This document shows positions 8,380 through 16,840 of a DNA stretch of 64,000 bases, piece by piece; the first letter of the stretch is position 1, and each line of letters begins with the position of its first letter. Origin of the DNA: Bacteroidota bacterium (GTDB lineage Bacteria; Bacteroidota; Bacteroidia; Flavobacteriales; Flavobacteriaceae); assembly GCA_018267095.1 (NCBI GenBank), contig JAFDZC010000019.1:62001-126000 (forward strand), given 5' to 3'. The position numbers were made by a program, and so were the translations under genes. Below the pieces are notes generated by a model. It was not told the origin of the DNA. It did not search any database and saw nothing but the letters and a program-made list of their open reading frames with translations.

Positions 8380-9081
8380 TTAAAGCAAATTAAGCCTCTT
8401 GAGCAAATCGGCTCTGTGCTTTTTGCTAACAGGAATGACATCTTTGCCGATTAAAACGGTATTGTCTTGAATATCAACTATTTTTTCAATGTTTATGATG
8501 TGCGAACGATGAATTTTCATGAATTGCTCTTCTGGCAATTTTTCGGCAATTTTTTTCAAAGTAGTGTGAACGACCAATTTTCCGTCTTCGGTTTTGATAT
8601 CGATATAATCGCCTTTAACTTGTACTGAATTGATTTTGGCAATTTCAATTTTGACCAATCGATTATTGATGTTGACGTAAATTTCACGCGACTTTTTTTC
8701 AGGAATTCGTTCAAAATGATAATTGCTTTCTCGTTTTTTCAAGACACGATCGATTGATCTTTTGAAGCGGTCGAACATCAATGGTTTGACCAGATAGTCT
8801 GTTATACAATCGTATCCAAAAGCGTCAATAGCTAGGTTTTCATCGGTAGTAACCAAAATCACTTGAGGAATATTTTTCATGGTTTGAATCATGTCAAATC
8901 CCGTGAAATTGGGCATGTGGATGTCTAAAAAAATCAGGTCTATTTTATGATTATTCAAAAACTTCATGGCCTCAATAGCACTCGAGAACTCTCCAACATT
9001 TTCAAGCAAAGGGATTTCTTGAATCATGACCTTTAAAATTTCTCTAGATAAAACTTCATCGTCAATAATAATGCACTTCAT
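8380..9081 (-). CDS. LytTR-type response regulator (output of the H-NOX relay)
   Basis: The 233-residue protein has an N-terminal receiver (acidic pocket IIDDE, phosphoacceptor D53 in FLDIHMP, switch Lys in DYLVKPL) and a C-terminal LytTR DNA-binding domain (about 135-233, with FMKIHRSHIINIEKI). LytTR proteins bind paired direct repeats upstream of target promoters. It is the only gene in its operon with a DNA-binding domain, so it is the likely final acceptor. It begins 9 bp after the HPt gene stop. Target genes cannot be inferred from the window. Confidence 0.9.
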   Translation of the reverse strand: MKCIIIDDEVLSREILKVMIQEIPLLENVGEFSSAIEAMKFLNNHKIDLIFLDIHMPNFTGFDMIQTMKNIPQVILVTTDENLAIDAFGYDCITDYLVKPLMFDRFKRSIDRVLKKRESNYHFERIPEKKSREIYVNINNRLVKIEIAKINSVQVKGDYIDIKTEDGKLVVHTTLKKIAEKLPEEQFMKIHRSHIINIEKIVDIQDNTVLIGKDVIPVSKKHRADLLKRLNLL

Positions 9082-9090
9082 TTCTTGATT

Positions 9091-9411
9091 TTATATTGTA
9101 TTTAAAAATAATTCAATGTCTTGTAAGACAACTTCAAATTCTGTTTTCAGATTTGTTTTTTGCGCTCGTAATTGTTCTTCAAAATCAGCCGCTAAATGAT
9201 ACGCTTTTTCTAAACCCAATAAGCCAAATTTGTGTTTCAGTTTGTGAACGCTTTCAGACATCAAAAAATAGTCAGATTGCTCACTTTCTTGCTTGTATTT
9301 TTCTACCTCTTGCGGAAACTCTTCTTTTAAAATTCTGATGAGCCGCTCGCGAACTACTTGATTGTCTTGAGCCAATTGTTCGATATACAATAGATTGGGC
9401 AGTTCTCTCAT
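9091..9411 (-). CDS. Histidine-containing phosphotransfer (HPt) protein
   Basis: The 106-residue all-helical protein has the HPt motif ESVHKLKHKFGLLG with H56 as the expected phosphorylated histidine. Such proteins pass phosphate between receivers. It overlaps the kinase gene by 4 bp (ATGA) and precedes the LytTR regulator by 9 bp. Together with the lone receiver at the head of the operon it completes a His-Asp-His-Asp relay encoded as separate proteins. H60 is a second nearby histidine, but H56 fits the motif better. Confidence 0.85.
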   Translation of the reverse strand: MRELPNLLYIEQLAQDNQVVRERLIRILKEEFPQEVEKYKQESEQSDYFLMSESVHKLKHKFGLLGLEKAYHLAADFEEQLRAQKTNLKTEFEVVLQDIELFLNTI

Positions 9412-11729
9412 GATTCTTTATTTAAAGTAAAATAAAATGCTGCTCCTTGATTGGGTTTGCTCTCAATCCAGATTTTTCCATGTTGACTTTCAATAATTTT
9501 TTTGACTATTGACAATCCTATTCCGGTAGATTCCTGATTTTCATGCAAAGACTGAAATATTTTAAACACTTTGTCTTTGTATTCGTCAGCAATGCCCGGA
9601 CCGTTGTCTTTAATAAAAATAACATAGTAATCATCATGTTCCTCTGACCCAACTTCTACATAGCCTTTAACTTTGTCATTGTAATTGACCGCATTGGTGA
9701 TTAAATTCTGAAACAACTGAAACATTCTAATTCGGTTGGCATTGAGATGAGGCAATTCACCCACAACAATTTCAATGTGTTCCGGAATAAAAATCGTACT
9801 CACAACATTGCTAACCAAGTCATTTAAATGAAGTGGTTCTTTGATTTCCATGTCCGCCTCAATTTTGGCATAAGACAGCAAACCATTGATGAGAAAATCC
9901 ATTTTCTCGACCTTGTCCATAATCAACGAAAAATACTTTTGCGTATTTGAATTAAATCCGGTTCGATTTTCTTCTTTAATCCAAGTAACCAAAGCATGTA
10001 TACTTCTGAGCGGAGATTTTAAATCGTGCGAAACAATCTGTGCATATTCGTTGAGATATTCATTTTGCGCTTCAAGTTTCAGGAGCAAATCTTCTTTTTG
10101 CGCTTCAAAAACATTCTTCTCGGTTACATCAAAGTGTAGCCCAATAGAACCTACAACTTCGCCTTTTTCATTGTAATTCGGCGCGCCACTGACCAACCAA
10201 TCGCGGAATTCGCCTTTTTTGGTTTTTACGGTCACTTCATAAGAACCTGAAAGGCCTGAAATCCTATTCTCAGTTTGCTTTTTGATGATCTGTCTTTGAT
10301 TTGGTTCCAAAAACACCTCCGCTCCTTTTTTCCCGATTAAATCTTCCACTGAATAGCCCGACATTTCTGAGAAGCGCTGATTGACCAATTGAATCACATC
10401 ATTATTGTCAACTTCCATCAAACCAATATTCATGTTGTCAATAATGGCGCGGTATTTTTCTTTTTCGGATTCGAGATTCTCGCGATACTTGATGCGCAAG
10501 CTAATATCATTGTAACTCCAAAGATGACCTCTATAAACTCCGTCGGTAAAAACCGGCGTATAGGTTCTTTCAAAAAAACGCCCATCGGCCAATTCTAAAA
10601 GCTCTGAGAGTACTGTTTCTTTGCGCTCTAAAATCTCGTCTATGCGGCGTACAAACTCTTCTTGATTTTTAAAGAATGATTTGGCTTCTTCGGCAGAGTT
10701 GGTACAATCGGCTCCAATCATGTCTTTGGGCGGAGCCTTGATGCCAAACATATCACAAAAACACTGGTTGACCAATAAAATTTTTCGGTTTTCATCTTCC
10801 AGCAACACGCCGGTTTGCAAATTGATGATCAGCGAATAGAGTCTGTTTTCGGATTCTTTGAGTTTATCGTTAAAATCTTTCTCTTTGGTGATATCTTCAA
10901 CAATAACAAAATAATGCGAAGGCTGTCCGGATTCATCCAAAACGCACTGCCCTTTCATTCTCGACCAAAAAAATTGATTATTTTTCTTTTTGTGCAACAC
11001 TTCACAATCAAAAGTCTTTCGGTTTTCAAAAGCTTTGAGCATTTTTTTCAGGTCTTCTTTGTTGGTTTGCTCAGATTGTCCGACTTCAAGAAGCGTTTTG
11101 CCGATAACTTCTTCTTTTGTATTGGCCGTTAGCTTTAAATAAGCATCATTGATCCAAAAAACTACACCTTCAAAGTCAGTAAAAACAATTCCTTTCTTAT
11201 TGGCGCTGGCTACCAAAGACAACTTATTGAGTTCTTCTTTGTCTTTTCTGAGGTTAACTCGTTGATCGTTGATGGTTTTGAGCAGATCTTTCAGCTCTTC
11301 ATTGGTAATCTCTTGGTTTTTGAGCACATGCAACAAATCCATTAAAGGGTCATGAATGGCAAAGTCTCGAATGCTAAGCCCTTTATTGTTGACTTCTTGA
11401 ATTGATGAAAACCAAGGCGAACCCACAAACAATAAAAACTCATTGTGTTTTTCAAATTGGCCTTTTAGACAAATGGTATCATCGTTTATAGATTCAATGA
11501 TGATGAGTTGACTCACTACTTGATCCCATTTTGAGAAATCAATCAAATTCAGAAACGGCCTTTTCAGATAAAAAAAATCAGAAAAAGATTGCCCTTTTTT
11601 CAGCTCCGGAAGTAGTTTTGACAAACTGCTTCCAAAGTATTGGATGTTGGATTGTTGATCCATCAAAAAATAAAACGGAAAGATTTTATCAAAATCCGCG
11701 CGTCCGAATTCAAATTTAAATGCATCCAT
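9408..11729 (-). CDS. Sensor histidine kinase with HNOBA and PAS domains
   Basis: The 773-residue soluble kinase has no transmembrane segment. Residues about 10-150 match the H-NOX-associated (HNOBA) domain of soluble guanylate cyclases: FPFYFLMDQQSNIQYFG, LKGQFEKHNEFLLFVGSP and GLSIRDFAIHDPLMDLL. A short coiled coil (about 150-180) leads into three PAS domains (about 180-290, 300-415, 425-550), then HisKA with H568 (VSHDLKSPLRS) and an HATPase domain (N679 in ITNAVNYN, DNGPGIAD, STGIGLSIVKK). It has no receiver of its own, which explains the separate receiver and HPt genes. It starts 1 bp after the H-NOX stop, so the two are very likely partners. It should autophosphorylate in response to the haem state of H-NOX. 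Confidence 0.9.
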   Translation of the reverse strand: MDAFKFEFGRADFDKIFPFYFLMDQQSNIQYFGSSLSKLLPELKKGQSFSDFFYLKRPFLNLIDFSKWDQVVSQLIIIESINDDTICLKGQFEKHNEFLLFVGSPWFSSIQEVNNKGLSIRDFAIHDPLMDLLHVLKNQEITNEELKDLLKTINDQRVNLRKDKEELNKLSLVASANKKGIVFTDFEGVVFWINDAYLKLTANTKEEVIGKTLLEVGQSEQTNKEDLKKMLKAFENRKTFDCEVLHKKKNNQFFWSRMKGQCVLDESGQPSHYFVIVEDITKEKDFNDKLKESENRLYSLIINLQTGVLLEDENRKILLVNQCFCDMFGIKAPPKDMIGADCTNSAEEAKSFFKNQEEFVRRIDEILERKETVLSELLELADGRFFERTYTPVFTDGVYRGHLWSYNDISLRIKYRENLESEKEKYRAIIDNMNIGLMEVDNNDVIQLVNQRFSEMSGYSVEDLIGKKGAEVFLEPNQRQIIKKQTENRISGLSGSYEVTVKTKKGEFRDWLVSGAPNYNEKGEVVGSIGLHFDVTEKNVFEAQKEDLLLKLEAQNEYLNEYAQIVSHDLKSPLRSIHALVTWIKEENRTGFNSNTQKYFSLIMDKVEKMDFLINGLLSYAKIEADMEIKEPLHLNDLVSNVVSTIFIPEHIEIVVGELPHLNANRIRMFQLFQNLITNAVNYNDKVKGYVEVGSEEHDDYYVIFIKDNGPGIADEYKDKVFKIFQSLHENQESTGIGLSIVKKIIESQHGKIWIESKPNQGAAFYFTLNKES

Positions 11730-11730
11730 A

Positions 11731-12273
11731 CTACCAACTCAATTTGAAAATTTCATGTGTTGCTCCTTCTTGCCTTGAATGAATAAGTTCAATAGATATA
11801 TCGGTTTTAAAAATGATTCCCAAACCTTGAATTAAACCTCTGACAAATTCCCTTAAACCTTGACGCTGAGAAACATAATGCAAATGTAAACTAGATTCTG
11901 TTAATTCGGTAATTCTGAATTCCGGCGGTGTGAGTTTGGGATATAACAACATCACGCGATTGTGAAACAAAGGCAAATTCATTAAAAAGTCTCTGAGATT
12001 ATTTCCGCCTGAACGCATCAAATCTCCGTATTTATCCTGTGTGGTTTTAACTACCCACCATTGACCAAAGGCCACCAATACTTCATCCAAACTCATGTTC
12101 ATTTCAAGTGAAACGGCTTGAGCCAATTTAAAAGTTACCTCGTCGTCATAAGGTTCGCTGCTGATAAAAAAATCATGTTCAATACCACTGGTCTTTTTGA
12201 TGGCTTCCCACTTTTCTGGGCCGAAATTAACCACGACCAGCTCTTCAATGGCTTTATTGACAATTCCGTACAT
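11731..12273 (-). CDS. H-NOX haem-based nitric oxide sensor
   Basis: The 180-residue protein begins MYGIVNKAIEELV and carries the three haem-binding marks of H-NOX: proximal H104 (PLFHNRV), the proline segment YPKLTPPEF and the Y133-x-S135-x-R137 motif that holds the haem propionates. The position that holds the O2-stabilising tyrosine in Thermoanaerobacter-type H-NOX appears to be E142 here, so a NO-selective sensor is predicted (alignment by eye). H-NOX proteins lose or keep the iron-histidine bond on NO binding and so switch a partner kinase. The partner is clearly the HNOBA kinase one base downstream. Confidence 0.93.
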   Translation of the reverse strand: MYGIVNKAIEELVVVNFGPEKWEAIKKTSGIEHDFFISSEPYDDEVTFKLAQAVSLEMNMSLDEVLVAFGQWWVVKTTQDKYGDLMRSGGNNLRDFLMNLPLFHNRVMLLYPKLTPPEFRITELTESSLHLHYVSQRQGLREFVRGLIQGLGIIFKTDISIELIHSRQEGATHEIFKLSW

Positions 12274-12279
12274 GAGTGT

Positions 12280-12690
12280 TTAAATTGAAATCAATACGTT
12301 TTGCGACCAATAATTCAATAGATTTTCTACGATTTGAACGTAATCATCATACTTTAAAGGCTTTAGCAAATATCCGGCTATCCCTATTTCAAAGCACTCT
12401 TTTACATCGCGCTGATTGGTTGAAGTGGTGAGAATAATGATGGGAATGTACTTGAATAATGGGTCTTTTTTGAGCATACTTAAAAACTCTATCCCATTTA
12501 TTTTAGGCATATTTAAATCCAAGATAATCAGATCAGGACTGCACTTTTTTTCGCGAAGCATTTGCAGGGCAACTTCGGCATTGTTTGCTTCAGTTATCTG
12601 GTGATTCATCTGAAGTTTTTCAAGCACTCTGTTGAATTTCATTACCTCAATCAAATCATCTTCAACAAACAGAATTTTTAAGGTTTTCAT
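12280..12690 (-). CDS. Single-domain response regulator (CheY/Rcp1 type)
   Basis: The protein is a lone receiver with acidic residues in FVEDD, phosphoacceptor D58 (IILDLNMP), a conserved Ser/Thr (ILTTSTN) and switch Lys (YLLKPL). No output domain is present, so it acts as a phosphate relay or by protein contact. The start chosen is MKTLKILFVEDD; a longer frame beginning four codons upstream is less likely. It heads the operon, 6 bp before the H-NOX gene, and is the natural first acceptor of phosphate from the HNOBA kinase, passing it on to HPt. Confidence 0.9.
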   Translation of the reverse strand: MKTLKILFVEDDLIEVMKFNRVLEKLQMNHQITEANNAEVALQMLREKKCSPDLIILDLNMPKINGIEFLSMLKKDPLFKYIPIIILTTSTNQRDVKECFEIGIAGYLLKPLKYDDYVQIVENLLNYWSQNVLISI

Positions 12691-12704
12691 TACAAAAAGC
12701 AAGG

Positions 12705-12724
12705 TTACACAACGTGTAAATATA
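12705..12724 (-). promoter_or_regulatory. Perfect inverted repeat over the -7 region of the H-NOX operon
   Basis: TTACAC-AAC-GTGTAA is a perfect 6-bp-arm palindrome beginning 15 bp before the first gene of the operon. It overlaps TATATTTA on the minus strand, a -7 element one base off consensus. A repressor bound here would block the promoter. The binding protein is unknown. Confidence 0.5.
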
Positions 12725-12876
12725 AGCTAAAAACCAAAGGCTCATTTTTTTTTCGATGAAAACCAATTTAGGTTCGCCGAATAAACCAAAAGTATAGATG
12801 AATGAAATTTATTTCGCTACAATTTTGATTTATAACGGTTTTAAAGCAGCTAATTTGTGGGCAAATATTGAGTCTT

Positions 12877-13239
12877 TTATCCCAAAAGTTCTTCGCGTTG
12901 TTTTTTGGTCAAACCTTTGACCACTTGCTCATACGAATGCGTAATGAGTTCTTTAAGGAGTTGATCGGGTACGCCGGCATTGACTTTTATGGTGTTCCAA
13001 TGAATTTTACTCATGTGGTAACCCGGTTGAATGTCGTCATATTCTGCGCGTAATTCTGCTCCGTAATCCGGGTCGCTTTTGAGGTTGAGCGCAGGATTTC
13101 CGGCTTCCCATTCTTTGAGTGAAGTGAGGGCAAACATTTTTCCGGATACTTTAAAAACCAAGGTATCTTCATCAAACGGAAAATGTTCGGTAACGCCTTT
13201 TTTGGCCAGGCAATATTGGTAATAGGTTTCTAGATTCAT
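12877..13239 (-). CDS. MmcQ/YjbR family protein
   Basis: The 120-residue protein has the features of the MmcQ/YjbR (CyaY-like fold) family: a start with YYQYCLAKKGVTEHFPFDEDTLVFKV, a central FALTSLKEWE and a late IKVNAGVPDQLLKELITHSYEQVVKGLTKKQR. Family members are often called DNA-binding, but the role is not settled. It overlaps the upstream DUF4260 gene by 4 bp, so it is translationally coupled to it. Confidence 0.75.
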   Translation of the reverse strand: MNLETYYQYCLAKKGVTEHFPFDEDTLVFKVSGKMFALTSLKEWEAGNPALNLKSDPDYGAELRAEYDDIQPGYHMSKIHWNTIKVNAGVPDQLLKELITHSYEQVVKGLTKKQREELLG

Positions 13240-13598
13240 GACGGATTATTTTTTTCTAACGAGCCTAAATGTGTGCATTTAAAACCACTTTCGTATTTGA
13301 GACCGTAGCCAAAAAGTCGGTCCATTGAAGCATGGGCGAACAGTATAATTCCGATGAGTTGCGCCAGAGAACTTTGGTTGTATATTCCGAAGAAATAAAC
13401 CAGAATCGCCAGCCCGCGATGGTGAAAAACATTGTAACTCCAAGCGCCTATTTTGTTGCCAAACAGATAACCCAACATACCAATGTCTGGTGCTAAAATC
13501 AATGCCAAAAACCATCCATAAGTATAATCCAGTTGATTGAAAAGATAAATTCCCAACAGGAACAACGCTAATTCTTCGAGTTTAATAATTGTTTTCAT
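13236..13598 (-). CDS. DUF4260 membrane protein
   Basis: The 120-residue protein has four hydrophobic segments and the DUF4260 wording (LAPDIGMLGYLFG, YNVFHHRGLAIL, FAHASMDRLFGYGLKY). Function is unknown. The conserved His, Asp and Arg residues near membrane borders suggest an active site, but none is established. It overlaps both neighbours by 4 bp (MmcQ-like downstream, GNAT upstream), so three small genes are coupled. Confidence 0.78.
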   Translation of the reverse strand: MKTIIKLEELALFLLGIYLFNQLDYTYGWFLALILAPDIGMLGYLFGNKIGAWSYNVFHHRGLAILVYFFGIYNQSSLAQLIGIILFAHASMDRLFGYGLKYESGFKCTHLGSLEKNNPS

Positions 13599-13996
13599 TT
13601 GATTATTTTTTCCATCATTCTTTCTGGGTAAGCCAGCGGTGTGAACCCGAATTTCTCATATAAAAAATGGGCATCACGTGTGGCCAATCGCCAAATTTTG
13701 ACTTGCTGTAACTGCGGTTCATTCATCATGGCCTCGATCAGTTTTGATGAGTAGCCTTTGCCGCGGTATTGTTCATCCACAAAAACATCCATCACATAAG
13801 CAAAAACCACATGATCGGTAATGACACGCGCAAAGCCAATTTGCTTCTGATCTAAAAAAAGCCCAAAACAAATCGAATGATCAATGGTGCATTGTACTTC
13901 TTCAACGGTGCGTCCGGCCGCCCAATAAATATCTTTGAGAAAGTTTTGAATAAAAGCTACATCTAGCTTGGTTTTATCGGTAGATACAGTAAGCAT
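13595..13996 (-). CDS. GNAT-family N-acetyltransferase
   Basis: The 133-residue protein has the GNAT fold order, with the acetyl-CoA loop at DVFVDEQYRGKGYSSKLIEA (Q/RxxGxG/A form) and a C-terminal LATRDAHFLYEKFGFTPLAYPERMM. It acetylates an unknown amine using acetyl-CoA. It begins 2 bp after the cyclase-family gene and overlaps DUF4260 by 4 bp. Confidence 0.85.
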   Translation of the reverse strand: MLTVSTDKTKLDVAFIQNFLKDIYWAAGRTVEEVQCTIDHSICFGLFLDQKQIGFARVITDHVVFAYVMDVFVDEQYRGKGYSSKLIEAMMNEPQLQQVKIWRLATRDAHFLYEKFGFTPLAYPERMMEKIIK

Positions 13997-13998
13997 TA

Positions 13999-14778
13999 CT
14001 ACAAATTTTGAGATTCAAGTAAATACAAAACCGGTTTAGACGGCGAAGCGTCGTTCTCAAATGAAGCGATTTGCAAATTGAGCATATAACTTCCGTCGGC
14101 AACAGCGTTCGATACGTAAATCATTTCGGTAATCGTACAATCGTGGCGCGCATCGGCATTTAATACAGCAACATTTTGAACATTCCAAAAAGCTTTGTGC
14201 GCCAAAAGTTTTCCCTCATCGCTTTCACGATCTACGCTTGGTAAATCAATGAGCAAATGCTTGACACCGATTTCACGCAAAAACAAAGCGGCTTCTTCCA
14301 ACAAATAAGGCGGATTGGTGTGCGAGTATTTGAGGTGTTTTTTATCTTCCGGATTGGGCAAAGAGCGAATCACAATGGCTTCGGGCACTTTTCCTTTGAG
14401 CGCATCTTGAATTTGAACGCGTGTAATGACTAAATCTTCACCTTGCTTTATGGGTTGTACAGAAATGAGTTCGGCCACAAAGAAAAAGGTTTTCAAAGCC
14501 TGGTTTACGCTGTAAAAATCACGCGTAATATGCCCCAAACATTCGGTGTGTGTTCCGTGTCCGTGCGGGTTGAACTGAATGTTGTTGAAATTGGTAGACG
14601 AACTACCTTCAGAAACTTTTCCGACCCAATCGCCAAAGCGCACCGGCTCAATCACCGGTTTTTCTATATACCAAGCAATCGGATTTTCGTCGGTATTGGT
14701 CAGTGGAATAGAAATGTCTATCGGCCGAGACAAATCGGCCTGAAATGTAGTCCCGAGGTAATGAATAAGGGTTTTCAA
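13999..14778 (-). CDS. Cyclase-family (kynurenine formamidase-like) hydrolase
   Basis: The 259-residue protein belongs to the cyclase family of metal-dependent hydrolases. The metal motif reads HGHGTHTECLGH, in place of the usual HxGTHxDxPxH, so one acidic ligand is Glu rather than Asp. A second conserved block is LLIDLPSVDRESDEGKLLAHKAFW. Family members include arylformamidase and hydantoin- or amide-hydrolysing enzymes; no tryptophan-degradation genes are nearby, so the substrate is open. Its start lies 10 bp downstream of the hemW-like gene end. Confidence 0.78.
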   Translation of the reverse strand: MKTLIHYLGTTFQADLSRPIDISIPLTNTDENPIAWYIEKPVIEPVRFGDWVGKVSEGSSSTNFNNIQFNPHGHGTHTECLGHITRDFYSVNQALKTFFFVAELISVQPIKQGEDLVITRVQIQDALKGKVPEAIVIRSLPNPEDKKHLKYSHTNPPYLLEEAALFLREIGVKHLLIDLPSVDRESDEGKLLAHKAFWNVQNVAVLNADARHDCTITEMIYVSNAVADGSYMLNLQIASFENDASPSKPVLYLLESQNL

Positions 14779-14788
14779 AACTGTGGTT

Positions 14789-15922
14789 TTACGTCAAATG
14801 TAGCAAAAATAAATCGGAGGCAATTCCGTCGGCCATAAACTTCCCGGCGCGGGTGGTCATGAGTTGCTGATTTTGAATTTCGAGCCAACCGTTCTCAAGG
14901 TATTTCTGAGCTTGTGCTTTTAAATGCGATAAGGTTGGAGCACCAAATTCAGTTTCAATCCGCTCGAACGAAACACCCCAAATGGTGCGTAATCCGGTCA
15001 TAACGGCTTCATTGTATCGGTCTTCAAAAGTAAGCGTTTCAGATTCCGACGGTAAAATTCCCGACGCAATTGCATTGAGGTACAAACTGTTGTTGGCGAT
15101 GTTCCAACTGCGCTCACGGCCATTGTAGCTATGCGCCGACGGGCCAATGCCGAGATAGGTTTTGCCCAACCAATACGCCGAATTGTTCTTCGAGAAATAA
15201 CCTTCGCGCGCAAAATTCGACACTTCATAATGAATAAAACCTGCCGCCTGAAGCGTATCGGTTAAATACAAAAAATGGTCGCTGGCTTCTTGATCACTAG
15301 GTTGCGCTATTTTTCCGGATGAGACCATTTGGTGTAAAGCTGTTTTGGGTTCGACCGTGAGCGCATAACTCGAGATGTGCGGAATGTCTAACGACAAGGC
15401 AATTTGTACATTTTTTTGCCATTTCTCAAGGGTCAATCCCGGAATTCCATAGATGAGATCAATGGTGATGTTGTCAAAAAGAGCGCGCGCCATTGGCAAA
15501 CAAGCCAACGATTCTGCCGCTGAATGTGCGCGGTTCATCAACTGTAAATCATCCTCAAAAAACGATTGAATGCCAATACTGAGTCGATTAATGCCGATGC
15601 TTTTGTAGGCGACTAAAGTTTCCTGAGACAAATCATCCGGATTGGCTTCGAGCGTGATTTCGGGGTTTTCTGAAACAGGATAATGTTGGGCAATGGCATC
15701 AATCAAAAAACGAATATCTTCAGGGTTTAAGATACTCGGTGTGCCACCACCAAAATAAATCGTTTCAACCGTCTGCCCATTCAATTCAGATTTTCGCAAT
15801 TCAATTTCTCGTGCCAAAGCCTGAACCATTTCGCCTTTCTTTTTCAAAGTGGTCGAAAAATGAAAATCGCAGTAATGACAAGCCTGCTTGCAAAAAGGAA
15901 TATGAATGTAAATGCCCGACAT
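14789..15922 (-). CDS. hemW: Radical SAM protein, HemW / coproporphyrinogen dehydrogenase-like
   Basis: The 377-residue protein has the radical SAM cluster motif C11-x3-C15-x2-C18 (PFCKQACHYCDF), the GGGTPS SAM-binding block, ANPDD, and the HemN/HemW C-terminal region. HemW proteins are haem-binding and may insert haem, unlike true HemN. The CxxxCxxCxF form without the extra HemN cysteine and the short length favour HemW. It heads a run of five minus-strand genes ending with the MmcQ-like gene. Confidence 0.87.
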   Translation of the reverse strand: MSGIYIHIPFCKQACHYCDFHFSTTLKKKGEMVQALAREIELRKSELNGQTVETIYFGGGTPSILNPEDIRFLIDAIAQHYPVSENPEITLEANPDDLSQETLVAYKSIGINRLSIGIQSFFEDDLQLMNRAHSAAESLACLPMARALFDNITIDLIYGIPGLTLEKWQKNVQIALSLDIPHISSYALTVEPKTALHQMVSSGKIAQPSDQEASDHFLYLTDTLQAAGFIHYEVSNFAREGYFSKNNSAYWLGKTYLGIGPSAHSYNGRERSWNIANNSLYLNAIASGILPSESETLTFEDRYNEAVMTGLRTIWGVSFERIETEFGAPTLSHLKAQAQKYLENGWLEIQNQQLMTTRAGKFMADGIASDLFLLHLT

Positions 15923-15938
15923 AGTCCGGCAAATATAG

Positions 15939-16802
15939 CTATTCTTGAGTAAAGATTTGTTTAAACACCCCGTCTGAAACTGTTATTTGTTCGGAAGGAT
16001 TTGCAGGGTTAACTGCTGTAAAATTGTAGGTTCCGGTTACGATGTTTTGGCCCAAAAATTCATTGTACACCTGATTCCCGGTTACCGAATAGCTTCCGGT
16101 GCAATTGTATACTTTATATTGTAAATCATTGGTGTCAAATTTTGCCAATTCAAATTTGTTGCTACTTCCCGGGCTAAAGGTATATTCGCCAATCACCGAA
16201 GTAGAATTAACCGTAGTAATAATCAGATATTCATTGTCGCTAACCCATCGATAGGTTGCATTACTACCATCATACCAAGCATTAGTTTGATACCATTGAT
16301 TGTTATTAATTTTACATTTAATCTCAAGTCCGCCAACCAATGGTGCAATATTTCGGCAAGTAGCTTCAAAACTACCGCTAATATTTTTGAACTCTGAGCT
16401 TAAATTTTCATTGTTTAAATATAATTTTCCTGAAAAACTCACTTTGACTCTTCTTGAACTCTCGTTGTAAGAATCGAGGTGAAAAGTAAAATAATTGGCT
16501 GCATAAAACTTATAGTTCTTATAAATAGTTCCGTCGGCTGTAACGAGTGTAGCAGATGCTAAATTTCCATTGGTATTAAATTCAACATCTAACTGATGAT
16601 TATCGCTCGTTTTTAAATTAACCAATATTAAGTTCTCTGTAATTTTGGCTGTCGTGGTTGGTGAAGTGGCAGCAACTCCGCCAATAGAAAAATTTCCGGT
16701 ATTATTTGACGATGTAGTCGATGTTGAAAAACTGCTTTCAGGTGTACATGAAAACAGCAAAACAGCCGATACAATCAAGATGAATAAATGTCTAATTTTC
16801 AT
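15939..16802 (-). CDS. DUF6252-type lipoprotein
   Basis: The 287-residue protein has a lipoprotein signal peptide with lipobox LLFSC (Cys19) and a Ser/Thr/Asn-rich linker after it. The rest is beta-rich; the closing part (ITGTYNFTAVNPANPSEQITVSDGVFKQI in substance) has the pattern of DUF6252 proteins common in flavobacteria. It is expected in the outer membrane or periplasm. No enzymatic residues are visible. A shorter relative lies at 39 kb. Confidence 0.75.
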   Translation of the reverse strand: MKIRHLFILIVSAVLLFSCTPESSFSTSTTSSNNTGNFSIGGVAATSPTTTAKITENLILVNLKTSDNHQLDVEFNTNGNLASATLVTADGTIYKNYKFYAANYFTFHLDSYNESSRRVKVSFSGKLYLNNENLSSEFKNISGSFEATCRNIAPLVGGLEIKCKINNNQWYQTNAWYDGSNATYRWVSDNEYLIITTVNSTSVIGEYTFSPGSSNKFELAKFDTNDLQYKVYNCTGSYSVTGNQVYNEFLGQNIVTGTYNFTAVNPANPSEQITVSDGVFKQIFTQE

Positions 16803-16840
16803 AAATGGTTTTTATTTCTAGCAAATATAAAGGTATTTTA

